DNA of 64,000 nucleotides from NCBI GenBank assembly GCA_027422505.1, contig JAPQWV010000498.1:62001-126000 (forward strand), in the 5' to 3' direction. Below are positions 27,660 through 38,200 of this stretch, piece after piece (the first letter of the stretch is position 1; the number at the start of each line of letters is the position of its first letter). This stretch comes from Craterostigma plantagineum (taxonomy: Eukaryota; Streptophyta; Magnoliopsida; Lamiales; Linderniaceae). A program made the position numbers and the translations under genes. Below the pieces are notes generated by a model. That model saw nothing but the letters and a program-made list of their open reading frames with translations, made no database searches and was not told where the DNA came from.

Positions 27660-29336
27660 ATGAATCTCTTACATACCTTTACTCTTCTGTTATTCATACA
27701 ATGCTCCTATGTTTCTCATGCAGCCGAGAATGGCAGGTGGCAGCTCCTCCGCAACAGCACGGGCGTAGTCGCAATGCACATGGCCTTAACTCACCACAAC
27801 ACAGTCGTAATGTTCGACCAGACAGGGACGGGAATATCGGGCTACCAACTCAGCGCCCGGCCCGACGGGAAAAAGTGTAAGAATACCCTAAGCAACTCAG
27901 ACGAAGATGCCTCATGCTATGCTCATTCGGTCGAATACGACATCTTGAAGAACCAAATAAGGCCTCTGCACATTGAATCCGACACTTGGTGCTCGTCGGG
28001 CTCAATGCTAAGCAATGGGACCCTTGTGCAGACCGGCGGCTACGGCTCGGGCTCGAAGAGAATACGCTTGTACGAGCCATGCGATCGCTGCGATTGGAGA
28101 CAGTTAGCTAAGAATTCCTTGTCAGAAGAAAGATGGTACGCTTCGAATCTGAGGTTGCCCGAGGACGACGACCGTGTTATCGTTATAGGGGGAAGAAGGG
28201 TCTTTAGCTACGAATTTGTGCCTAAGCTTTCTGCTGAGGAGAAATCGTTCGACCTGCCTTTCTTGCACGAGACTTACGATAGTAAAGAGGGAGGTAATAA
28301 CCTTTACCCCTTCGTCCACCTCTCTTCGGACGGCCATCTCTTCATCTTCGCAAACAGGGATTCGATTCTCTTCGACTACAAGCGACGCAGAGTGGTCAAA
28401 AACTACCCGAAGATTCCCGGGCAGGGATCGAGGAGCTACCCGAGCACTGGTTCTTCTGCGATTCTTCCCTTGGATCACGGAGATGGCTTTCGTAAAGTAG
28501 AAGTAATGATCTGCGGTGGATCAGCGCACGGCGCATTTCAACAGGCGAGGCGTGGAAGGTACTTGAAGGGCTTGAGTTCTTGCGGGAGAATGGTTATTAC
28601 AGGGAACAAAAACGAGTGGATAATGGAGGATATGCCCGGCCCACGTCTTATGAACGACATGATCAATCTCCCGACGGGTCACATTCTTGTAATAAACGGC
28701 GCAAAGCACGGCTGTGCTGGGTGGAACCGAGCTTCAAAGCCGTCTCTGCATCCTTACCTCTACGACCCGAAAAACATACATGGGAAGCGCTTTACTACCT
28801 TAACGTCCACGAAAATTGCGAGAATGTATCACTCGTCTGCCATCCTCTTACCAGACGGTAGGGTTCTCATCGCGGGAAGCAACCCTAACCGTCGTTATAG
28901 GTTCGAAAACGTGGCTCACCCCACCGAGCTTAGGCTGCAGACTTTCGTCCCGAGGCACATGGAGAGGAGTTTCGACGAGCGAAGGCCTCGCAACGTCTCT
29001 GTGTACAGCGGTGGAAACGACGGTGATGGAGTGGTGAGGTACGGTGAAGATTTTCGAGTGAAGTTTTTTATGATGACGATGAACGACGGGCGAGGAAGCG
29101 AGGAGGTTGTTGTTACGGCTTACGCCCCGCCTTTCAACACCCATTCGATTTCGATGAATCAGAGGATGCTTGTGCTCAACTGCAAGAACATGACGAGGGC
29201 TGAAGATGGGTGGGTTAGTGCGCTCGTCGAAGCTCCGCCGTCTGCTGAGGTGGCGCCTTCGGGGTATTATATGGTGACCGTGGTTAACGGTGGTGTGCCT
29301 AGCTTGTCTGAGTGGGTTAGGTTTACGCGTAGTTAA
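27660..29336 (+). CDS. GLOX: Secreted glyoxal/aldehyde oxidase (GLOX, galactose-oxidase family)
   Basis: Copper-radical oxidase of the galactose/glyoxal oxidase family (558 aa, intronless). It oxidises aldehydes or sugars in the apoplast with release of H2O2. I chose the ATG at 27660 because it gives a clean signal peptide (MNLLHTFTLLLFIQCSYVSHA); an upstream in-frame ATG at 27564 would bury it. Then comes the glyoxal oxidase N domain (GRWQLLRNSTGVVAMHMALT). Kelch-like repeats follow, with DTWCSSGSMLSNGTLVQTGG carrying the Cys expected for the Tyr-Cys cofactor. RMYHSSAILLPDGRVLIAGS carries the Tyr and His region. A DUF1929 C-terminal domain ends with GYYMVTVVNGGVPSLSEWV. Arabidopsis relatives act in anther/pollen and seed-coat walls. 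Confidence 0.95.
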   Translation: MNLLHTFTLLLFIQCSYVSHAAENGRWQLLRNSTGVVAMHMALTHHNTVVMFDQTGTGISGYQLSARPDGKKCKNTLSNSDEDASCYAHSVEYDILKNQIRPLHIESDTWCSSGSMLSNGTLVQTGGYGSGSKRIRLYEPCDRCDWRQLAKNSLSEERWYASNLRLPEDDDRVIVIGGRRVFSYEFVPKLSAEEKSFDLPFLHETYDSKEGGNNLYPFVHLSSDGHLFIFANRDSILFDYKRRRVVKNYPKIPGQGSRSYPSTGSSAILPLDHGDGFRKVEVMICGGSAHGAFQQARRGRYLKGLSSCGRMVITGNKNEWIMEDMPGPRLMNDMINLPTGHILVINGAKHGCAGWNRASKPSLHPYLYDPKNIHGKRFTTLTSTKIARMYHSSAILLPDGRVLIAGSNPNRRYRFENVAHPTELRLQTFVPRHMERSFDERRPRNVSVYSGGNDGDGVVRYGEDFRVKFFMMTMNDGRGSEEVVVTAYAPPFNTHSISMNQRMLVLNCKNMTRAEDGWVSALVEAPPSAEVAPSGYYMVTVVNGGVPSLSEWVRFTRS

Positions 29337-29611
29337 CTAGAGATCGTTGTTCTGTAATAAAAATAGTAATAATTGACCCACCTAAAATAGAAATCGTTTT
29401 TATTTGCCTCCCTTTAATTTTTTTCTTTTCATCTTTTTTGTTTTGGATTGAAGATAATTAGCGAGTAGCACGCACGCGTTTCGTTTTTTCGCACAGTCGG
29501 CCAACAAAAATCTGTCTCCCTTCGCAACCCTCCACAGCTTTTATCTTCAATTTATCGAAAACCCTTCTCTTCAGCTCAGCGCATACATCTCTTGAGAGAA
29601 GTTTTGAGAAA

Positions 29612-31015
29612 ATGTCGATTGCAGCTAAAACTATTCTGAAGCCCCTTTCGATGGCAACCAATGGTTGTTTTGTTTCAGTCCCATCGCTCTTCACGCCGGC
29701 AAAAGCTTCGTTGTCTCACCCTTCACTCTCTGTACAGTTTAAGCCCTTAAAAATCCAAACGGGTGTTTTGGTCTCTCTCAGGCGGAAGGAGCCCTTATTC
29801 AGAATTTCCGTAATAGACGCTCAGCAAGGAGAGGACAACCAAGCTGTTCTCGAGGAACAAGAGCAAGACTTTGATGGAAATTTAGCGCTAGACGAGTCAG
29901 AAAATGGCGGCGAGGGTGAGGTTGGTTTTGCGGAGCCGCCCGAGGAAGCGAAGGTTTATGTTGGGAATTTGCCATACGATGTCGATAGTGAGAAGCTGGC
30001 CCAGCTCTTTGAGCAAGCTGGCGTTGTGGAGATCTCCGAGGTAAAATTGTGCCTTTTGAAGTCCAATTATTAGAGTCTGAATCTGATTTGAGCGTAGAGA
30101 TTGCATTTTTCTAGGCATTGTGGGTGATTGTATCAGTCATAATATGCACAATGCTTACAGTAGTTATATGTTTCTTCCGAGTTTAAGTGCAAAGAAGTAA
30201 ATGTCTTTGCACAATCACTGATTTCTTCTGTGTATGTTGGCTTGGGTTGTGGTTTTGAAGGTCATCTACGACCTTTGCACAATCACTGATTTCTTCTGTG
30301 TATGTTGGCTTGGGTTGTGGTTTTGAAGGTCATCTACGACCGGCAAACAGATAGGAGTCGTGGGTTCGGTTTTGTGACGATGAGTACTGCAGAGGAAGCT
30401 GCAAAAGCTGTGGATATGTTCCATAAATATGTGAGCCTATTATTACATAACCGTGTGATTGATTCATATTTGTTATGCTAACGTGTTTCCGTCTATTACA
30501 TATTGGGAGTTTTAGGCTCATAGTTTTGGTTCATTCCATCCACTTTGCGAATGTAGGATCTGAACGGTAGATTCCTAACCGTAAACATAGCTGCTCCAAG
30601 AGGCTCAAGGCCTGAACGACCCCCTCGGGCAACATTCGAACCTTCTTACAGAATCTATGTTGGTAATCTGCCTTGGGACGTGGATGATCTGCGCCTTGAG
30701 GAGCTCTTTAGCGAGCATGGAAAAGTCGTTAATGCCCGTGTGGTCACAGATAGGGAGACTGGAAGGTCGAGAGGCTTTGGCTTCGTGCAAATGGCCAGCG
30801 AATCTGAAATGAACGATGCCATTGCTGGCCTCGACGGGCAGGTATGACTTGAGCTAAGTGTGATAAGAATCTATGTGTATGTGTTGAACCTTTTTTCGGT
30901 AGTAGTTTGGAAACTTGAATAAAAACGTGTTCTTTGTTTTTTCGTACAGAGTTTGGACGGAAGGGCGATTAGAGTAAACGTCGCCGAAGAGAGGGGTAGA
31001 CGTGGAGGTTTTTGA
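29612..31015 (+). CDS. CP31: 31-kDa chloroplast ribonucleoprotein (CP31-like)
   Basis: Nuclear-encoded chloroplast RNA-binding protein with two RRMs. The family stabilises and helps edit many plastid mRNAs. Four exons: 29612-30040, 30329-30430, 30557-30841, 30950-31015; 293 aa. Residues 1-65 are a Ser-rich basic transit peptide, followed by an acidic linker ([16 protein letters not shown]). RRM1 (about 115-190) has [10 protein letters not shown] and SRGFGFVTM. The linker [13 protein letters not shown] is diagnostic for CP31. RRM2 (about 210-287) has [10 protein letters not shown] and SRGFGFVQM. The C-terminus is EERGRRGGF. The 3' splice site of intron 1, together with the first 12 bases of exon 2, is duplicated in tandem; only the downstream copy (exon start 30329) keeps the frame. 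Confidence 0.94.
30205..30340 (+). repeat. 68-bp perfect tandem duplication across a 3' splice site
   Basis: 30205-30272 is repeated exactly as 30273-30340. Each unit starts CTTTGCACAATCACTG and ends GAAGGTCATCTACGAC, so each contains the acceptor TTTTGAAG and the first 12 coding bases of CP31 exon 2. Because 68 is not a multiple of 3, using the upstream acceptor (exon start 30261) shifts the frame and soon reaches a stop. Confidence 0.97.
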
Positions 31016-31951
31016 TTCGATATTTTGTCGCCTTGGAATCTATGGGAATCACATTTTGTCCAGATTTTGAACCTTGCATTGTACTGTCTACAATTTCATT
31101 GCATCTTAATTTATCTGTTGAAGCCTGTCTATGAATCTTTGATCATGAGAAAGATTGCAGCTCTGTATCGAAATTGGGCAGTAAACAGGTTTGAGCCCAT
31201 TTATGCATTCAGGCCCATTATAGTCAGGTCCATTGTCGTCCGCTAAATGACAATTTCGTAGTCGCTTTAGCTCTGTTCGCCAATTGAGTGAAGGGAGCTG
31301 AAGAATTCAACGTTTCTTCAATAAACGTTTAGTTTTCTACTAAAAATAGATATGAACAACATATCACGAGATTCTTCAAGGACGTCGCTTTCTTCCATTT
31401 TTTAAATATGAAAACATACAGCCTACAATCGGAATTCAAGAGTTCACACTAAAACAAAACAAGGCGTCTCTAATTCACATGCTCTACTCGAATATTAAAT
31501 TGGAGTCCTAAAGAATAGATTCAAACGCAAACGTCCTTTCTATTCTACTTTTACTACTGATCATTGTAGTCTTTGTTGGTTTGAGAAGGTATACATGTCA
31601 TGAGAACTTATCCGTGGGAAATCGATATGCTATGAGATTCAGATATACTTTTGTAACTTGTGTGTGATTTGTGAAAGCGTATATTATATTAAAGTTTTAG
31701 GGTCATTTTTAGATATTTCCCAAGTCAACGTTCTCAAGTCTTTTGGTTGGTTCCACCAAAGCTACAAAAATGATAGTTTGCACTCAACATTGTCCACTAA
31801 AAGGGAATAATTAGGACGCAGGCCAACCAATCCCAGCAAAAAAAAAAAATCTCTCCTCTTAAAGTCAGCAGCCACCTTATCCTCCACCGTCCTCCGCCGC
31901 ACACCGCCCATCAGACCACCGTGAGAAATTACACCCTTAAAAATCCTTTTA
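31016..31951. other. Intergenic between CP31 and SOBIR1
   Basis: CP31 3' flank, three site II-like motifs (near 31175, 31194 and 31211), and the SOBIR1 promoter with an A-run near 31840. No gene recognised. Confidence 0.6.
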
Positions 31952-33757
31952 ATGTCTCTGAGCTCCATCAAATCCCAGCTCCACGTATTCCTATACTTCC
32001 TCACTTTAGCGCAAGCAATACTTCTCCATCCTTCAGACAAGAATGCGCTTTCAGACATTTACAGAGGCTTCGGCTTCCGACGCTCATTACCCAGCAACCC
32101 ATGCGCTTCCATGGAGGAGATATCATGCGAAAGAAGGTTCGTAAACGGTTCTCACGCCATGAGAGTCACTGCGATTGTCGTAGAGTCGCGCGGCCTAAAA
32201 GGCCAACTATCGCCGGCCGTCGGCGAGCTCTCAGAGCTGAAGCAGCTTTCATTGCGGGACAACCAACTCTACGGTCAAATCCCACCTGAGATCGTCAGCT
32301 GTAAGAAACTGAAGGCCTTAATCCTAGGAAATAATCGATTTTCCGGCGATATCGGCGCCGTCGGACTATCCTCGTTGGCTGGTCTTCGTGTTCTTGATAT
32401 ATCCTCGAATGAGTTTAGCGGCAGCCTTGAGTTCTTGAAGAGCTTCCACAACCTGGAAAAGTTGAATCTTGAAGATAATACGTTTTCGGGCAAACTTAAC
32501 TTAGATGGCTTTCGGAATCTGAGATTCTTAAACTTGTCTGGCAACGATTTGCTCAAAGGGAAGAGCCTATCCACCGACGAAGAGTACCCAAAACGCTATG
32601 TTTTCGCAGAGACTTCATCTTCCCCACCATCAACGGCGGCAGCGCCGACGAAGATCAAGCACAAGAGCACGAGGAAGAAGATAGGGGAGACGATCCTTAA
32701 ATTCTTGGTCGGAATTTTACTGGGCTGCGTATCGGGGGCTGTCTTCTCCGTCATCATCAAGACGACAGCTTACGTCATCAGAGGACGTAAGAGAAAAGAA
32801 ACGAGCCTGACCATCTTCAGCCCCACAATCAAGAAACCTGAAGAATTGGCCTTCCTCGAAAAAGAAGACGGCTTAGAATCCTTCGAAATCATAGGCAGCG
32901 GCGGCTGTGGAGTAGTCTACAAAGCCATCTTGCCTGGGAATAACGGCGCAGAAATCGCCATCAAAAAGATAGTCCCAAGCCCTAGGGACGGAGACGACGA
33001 CCCCACCTCCTCGGCGGAGGACGGCAAGAAAATGCGCCAAATCAGATCGGAGATTCAAACAGTCGGACAAGTGAGGCACAAGAACTTGCTTCCTCTCTTA
33101 GCCCACTTGCCCAGACCCAACTGCCATTACCTTGTGTACGAATACATGAAAAACGGTAGCTTGCAAGAATACCTCCAGCTAGTGTCCGAAGGCCGGCGAG
33201 AGCTAGATTGGTGGGCCCGCTACAGAATCGCCGTCGGCGTCGCCGCCGGCCTCGAATACCTCCACATGAATCACAGTCCGAGCATCATCCACAGAGACCT
33301 GAAGCCCGCAAACGTACTCCTCGACGACGAAATGGAGGCGAGGATAACCGATTTCGGGCTGGCCACGGTGGTCCCAGATTCTCAGACGCACATTACAACC
33401 TCGAACATTGCCGGGACGGTTGGGTACATCGCGCCGGAGTATTACCAGACGTTCAAGTTCACAGACAAGTGCGATGTGTTCAGCTTCGGGGTGATGCTCG
33501 GCGTTCTGATGACGGGGAAGTTTCCGTCGGACGAATTCTTTCAGCAAACGGAGGAGATGAGTTTGGTGCATTGGGTTAGGAATCTGATGACTTCCGAGGA
33601 GCCTGAGAAGGCCATCGATGCGAAGCTTTTGGGCAATGGGTTCGAGGAATCGATGCTTTTGGTTCTTAAAGTTGCTTGCTTTTGCACTTTGGACAATCCT
33701 AAGGAGAGGCCTAACAGCAAAGATGTTAGGGTTATGCTCTCCCAGATAAACCATTAG
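31952..33757 (+). CDS. SOBIR1: LRR receptor-like kinase SOBIR1
   Basis: SOBIR1/EVERSHED, the plasma-membrane adaptor kinase that constitutively associates with LRR receptor-like proteins and signals with BAK1 in immunity (601 aa, intronless as is usual). Signal peptide about 1-22. The short ectodomain has about five LRRs (ELKQLSLRDNQLYGQIP, LRVLDISSNEFSGSL, LEKLNLEDNTFSGKL) and a Ser/Thr/Lys-rich juxtamembrane stretch. The transmembrane helix (about 246-272, FLVGILLGCVSGAVFSVIIK) carries the small-residue GxxxG-like pattern known to mediate SOBIR1-RLP contact. The kinase domain has GSGGCGVVYKA, catalytic Lys 338, HRDLKPANVLLDD (His 447), DFGLA (Asp 467) and GYIAPEYYQTFKFTDKCDV. All catalytic residues are present, so it should be active. 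Confidence 0.95.
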   Translation: MSLSSIKSQLHVFLYFLTLAQAILLHPSDKNALSDIYRGFGFRRSLPSNPCASMEEISCERRFVNGSHAMRVTAIVVESRGLKGQLSPAVGELSELKQLSLRDNQLYGQIPPEIVSCKKLKALILGNNRFSGDIGAVGLSSLAGLRVLDISSNEFSGSLEFLKSFHNLEKLNLEDNTFSGKLNLDGFRNLRFLNLSGNDLLKGKSLSTDEEYPKRYVFAETSSSPPSTAAAPTKIKHKSTRKKIGETILKFLVGILLGCVSGAVFSVIIKTTAYVIRGRKRKETSLTIFSPTIKKPEELAFLEKEDGLESFEIIGSGGCGVVYKAILPGNNGAEIAIKKIVPSPRDGDDDPTSSAEDGKKMRQIRSEIQTVGQVRHKNLLPLLAHLPRPNCHYLVYEYMKNGSLQEYLQLVSEGRRELDWWARYRIAVGVAAGLEYLHMNHSPSIIHRDLKPANVLLDDEMEARITDFGLATVVPDSQTHITTSNIAGTVGYIAPEYYQTFKFTDKCDVFSFGVMLGVLMTGKFPSDEFFQQTEEMSLVHWVRNLMTSEEPEKAIDAKLLGNGFEESMLLVLKVACFCTLDNPKERPNSKDVRVMLSQINH

Positions 33758-35292
33758 ATTAGAAGTTTGATCATTCGATTAGATTTAAAAACCATGTAAG
33801 AAGAAGCTTTTAGGCTCCGTTTGGTCCGTGGAATTCGACGCGGAAAAGAAAAGAAAATCGTGATGCTACGCCTCGAATCATCGTACACTACGCTTCACGT
33901 GTTGCACCATTACGCTTTTCTTTCTCTTTTTCACGTCGAAATCCGTAAACCAAACGGACCTTAGTGTTGCAGTAGCAAGAATTTTTCCTCCTTTGTGAGG
34001 AAATAGTTTAAAATAATTAAAAAAAAAAAAAAAGATCCATTACACCCACGCTCAACATGGTCCACTTAAGCTACAGAGTTTCAGGGTAAAGCCTGCATGA
34101 TACTTTACATGATGTATAAGAAGGTTAAAAAAATTACATGAGGCCCACAAATACTTTGAGTCATATGAGTTGTTTTAGTTAGGCCCACAAATAACTTTAA
34201 GTGTTTTCATTGTTTCATTTCTGTCCACAAAAGCTGGTGGCTGGTCTGGTCCATCTTCCTACACCAGAATAAAAGGGGCATGTTTTGGGGACACTGGTCC
34301 CTTATATAATAAGAACATCTGTAATTTCAATCTCCTAGAATTATAGACGATTGAATTGAATTTCTTGTTTTGCTACAAAGGTGGGGTTTTTATTACATAA
34401 GATTAGGTAGAGTCAAAATTCATTTAGCTTGCAATTGAAGCATGTTCGGACAACTAATCTAAAGTCTAAACCAGCTCATGTGGACGTGCTTTCGAGTTCC
34501 AAGCCATGCTATGTAAATGGTATTATATCTATAAATATTTGATGATGTTTATTACAAGATCCGAAGCTTCCACATACCTCTTTTATCTCAACTTGTTTCG
34601 TTAATTTTATGTCTTTATTACAGAGCAAAATCCAGCAGGACACACGTGGCAACACTGTCTTCAAATTCAATAGCATGTTTCTTGGATATATAAGCGCCAA
34701 AATGCTTTATGAGTACATGATTAATCGGAGTCGTATTAGTTGGGAACAGAAGCAAAGAACAAATATTCTATATAACTGACAAACATGTGAGGGCCACATT
34801 CAACTTTTGCAAATCCCATAAACTTATTAATTACAGCTCACTAATCTTGGATGCCTAACTTGGTTTTGACCGTTTAATGTGTGATCAAGCGATATTACCA
34901 AAGCCCCTTCTTTTTTCTCTTGGGGATTGGGTGATGATGATGATCATCATCTCCAATACATTTTTTTAGGGTTCTTTATTTAGACTTTTAAGTAAAGCGA
35001 CATCTCAAGTTGTGGATTCCATGGCAGTTTGGAGATAAAGATAAAGGATAATAAATAAACTAAAAATAAATAATAGAAAAAAGCAGATGTGGTGTGGCCA
35101 TGCTACTATGAACAGTACACATCACAGATCACAGCTGGGCACACACAATTACACTGCTAAAAAAACTCCCCTACCCCCAAGAAAACTTTACCAATCATAT
35201 CTCTCTTGGCTTTTTTTCTACTCCATTAACTATAATTCTTCAACTACTATCAAGTTCTCGGAGGAAGTCTTGTAGTAGGGAAGAAGCGAAGC
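33758..35292. other. Intergenic between SOBIR1 and the ABHD17-like gene
   Basis: Contains a 148-bp Tourist-like MITE (33813-33960), an A-run at about 34019-34034, a short palindrome GATGATGATCATCATC near 34935, and the hydrolase promoter. No coding sequence supported. Confidence 0.6.
33813..33960. mobile_element. Tourist-like MITE, 148 bp
   Basis: Left end GGCTCCGTTTGGTCCGTGG and right end reading inward GGTCCGTTTGGTTTACGG, with TTA on both sides (33810-33812 and 33961-33963). GG-YCCGTTTGG termini with a TTA target are classic PIF/Harbinger Tourist features. It lies about 55 bp after the SOBIR1 stop, so probably within or near its 3' UTR. Confidence 0.85.
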
Positions 35293-38200
35293 ATGGGGGG
35301 AGTGACGTCGTCGATGGCGGCAAAGCTTGCGTTTTTCCCGCCGAGCCCGCCGAGCTACAAGGTAATTACCGACGAAGCCACGGGCCTTTCGCTGATTCAC
35401 CCATTTCCACACCGCGAGAACGTCGACGTGTGGAAGCTTCCGACGCGGCGGGGGACGGAGGTCGTGGCGGTGTACGTTAGGTATCCGATGACGAGTACGA
35501 CGCTTCTGTATTCGCACGGCAACGCCGCCGACGTGGGGCAGATGTACGAGCTCTTCGTGGAGCTTAGCATTCACCTCAAAGTTAATGTCATGGGGTAATT
35601 GCTTGTTTCGATTTTGAGCTTAATTTCAGAGGGCTGTTTCACTTTGACTTGCTATTGGGTTCGAATTCACAATGCGATGTAGTTCATCTGAACTGCGAAA
35701 AGGACTAGCTTTTCCTTAGATTCTTAATTATTGATCGCTGGAATTTCATTGTCTGGGCAAATTACCGCATCAGAGATAAATTTCTGGGGAATCATATCAT
35801 TAGTTGCTTTCAGTATTTCTTCCTTTTAGTGTATAATTGGTTTTAATTGGCTTCGATTTTTATAGGTAAAGCTGCTTTAGTGCTGTTAATTCGTTTGCTC
35901 ATCTGCATCACTGATTTCATTGTTTGGTGGATGTTATCTGTACTCTGCTTTGTTGAATTCTCAAATCTCAAGAACTTACAACTTTATTTTTCTTGTGGTT
36001 TACTTTGTGGGAAAGAATCTCATGTTCCTTCTTCTCCGAAAGTTGTCGTAACATCCGATGTTGATGTGTTCATAACTGAGCAAAAAAGTATGTCTGTTAG
36101 CTTTGTGAAATCAGATAGTTTTGTTTGTCTTTTGTTAGCCCCTTTAGGGTACTATTGTCATCTGAAATGTTAGTTTAAAGCATCTCAGAAACGTCTCACA
36201 AAGACGACTTTGTACCGATTTTTCAACAGATACGACTACTCTGGCTATGGACAATCGACTGGAAAGGTATATATTCTAAACGCTTTTTAGTAACTTCTTC
36301 CGCCTCTTTTAATTAACCATAGATAAAGTTAGCATCTTTGCACTGTTTCAGCCGAGCGAGCACAACACATACGCAGACATCGAAGCAGCATACAAGTGCC
36401 TCGAAGAGACGTACAGCGCCAAACAAGAAGATATCATTCTGTACGGCCAATCCGTGGGAAGTGGGCCCACCGTAGATCTTGCCTCTCGCTTGCCTCGTCT
36501 TAGAGCTGTCATTCTTCACAGCCCTATTCTATCTGGTTTAAGGGTTATGTATCCCGTCAAACGCACCTATTGGTTCGACATCTACAAGGCAAGTTTCTTG
36601 ATAGTACAATCTTGAAATGCTCACCGTTTCTTACACGAGCTTTTTCCTATTATTTCGACGCAGAACATCGACAAAATCCCACTGGTGAAGTGCCCTGTTT
36701 TAGTTATCCATGTAAGCTTACGCCAAGATTGTCTCTTTAAACTGTATTTTGGTTAAATAGGTCCACTAACACTTGACACGCTCAAATTCTAGCAAGTGTA
36801 CTAGGTCGTGCAAGTAGTATAAAACGGACAAAGTCCGAGTATCGATCCACGAAGACAGCTCGATTAATTCTAAGAAAATATTCCTAATTCTAGTTTAAAC
36901 TAACGGAATTTTTATAGTTTTGATGATTTGATAAAAGAGATAAAAGACGCAAATAATAAAATAAACGCAAATAAAATAAATGAGGATAAAGCAATTAACG
37001 ACGACGTGATTAAGACACATGCTCGGCACAAATTACTCCTACGTCTTCATGCAATATCATCTATCTAATCAACATGAATCAAGTCAAGGTGGAATTTCCT
37101 AACATACGTGCTACTCGTTTGTCCCGCAATAGCAACCCTACGTAAATAGAGAACCAATCAACTATATGTCTATATGACTGTAGTTCCTACACGTGCATTA
37201 ATTCTTCGTGAAATTCCCCGAGTTTAGGCGCTTTCGGCGCCTAAGATCTCAGAAACCACACATACGAAACCGAATTCCATCTCTGGTCGGTTTTACGTAG
37301 TGGTGCTCGCTATTTTGATCTAACCTTTCTAATCACCTTTTCGGTCTCATGTACTAGGTCAATAATCGTGTGTGCGGTGGCCGATCACACACACGTCGTT
37401 AAACTCAAATAACGAACACATAACTCAAATCATATGATTAAATAAAATAATAATTGCATTGATACGTAGTCATAATCCGGCCTCACACGGCCTCAATCAC
37501 AAAAGAAATTAGCCTAGCATATTAATATACGAAAACGACAACGAATCAAAAGAAAACATTGTCGAAAACGAAATATTAAAAAGTAAGAAATTCGCCCTTT
37601 TACGGTGCTCGCGTCGCCTCGCTCCGGGCCGTTGATTTTTATTCTCGTCGCAGCCGTAAGTCTTTGCTCTTTTATTTCAGCCGTCGATCTCCTTATTATC
37701 TTCGTTCCCCAAGCTTCGCTGTCGTCCCCTTTTTATAGAAATAGAAGCCGACTTAACCAAGTAAATCCAATATTATATCATATTTGAATCTTCAAGATCT
37801 TTGACTTCCTCTCCTTCAAGCTCGGCTCCCACCTTGAGAATATATTAAGTATGCTTGGACTTATTCTCTTTCCTTATAGCATCGCATATCTAGGTAATTC
37901 AAGGTGGTCTTGACTTTTTCTTCTATTTGCACTGTGTATGCATAAATCTAGTAAATCCTTTGAGTTTGATTTGCTCTTTACACACGTGAATGGTCTCTTG
38001 TGGGCTTAGATTATTTTCCATGGGCTGAATCTATCGATCACTGTTTTCCAATCAATTCATGATTATACTTTGCATGCATAATTCCTCGACGTTGGACCTT
38101 TTTGCTCCGGTATCTACAAAATATGAAATATAAACGCAAACGTAAAATACTCGAGATATTTCGATAAATAACGGTGGAAAATACGCTTTTATGAGGAATA

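Noticed and set aside
34930..34952. Short palindrome GATGATGATCATCATC as a miRNA hairpin
   Set aside because: Stem too short and no arms for a precursor.
37605..37787. 60-codon frame present identically at 43482-43664
   Set aside because: It is inside the LTR, so it occurs twice by structure; no evidence that it is translated.
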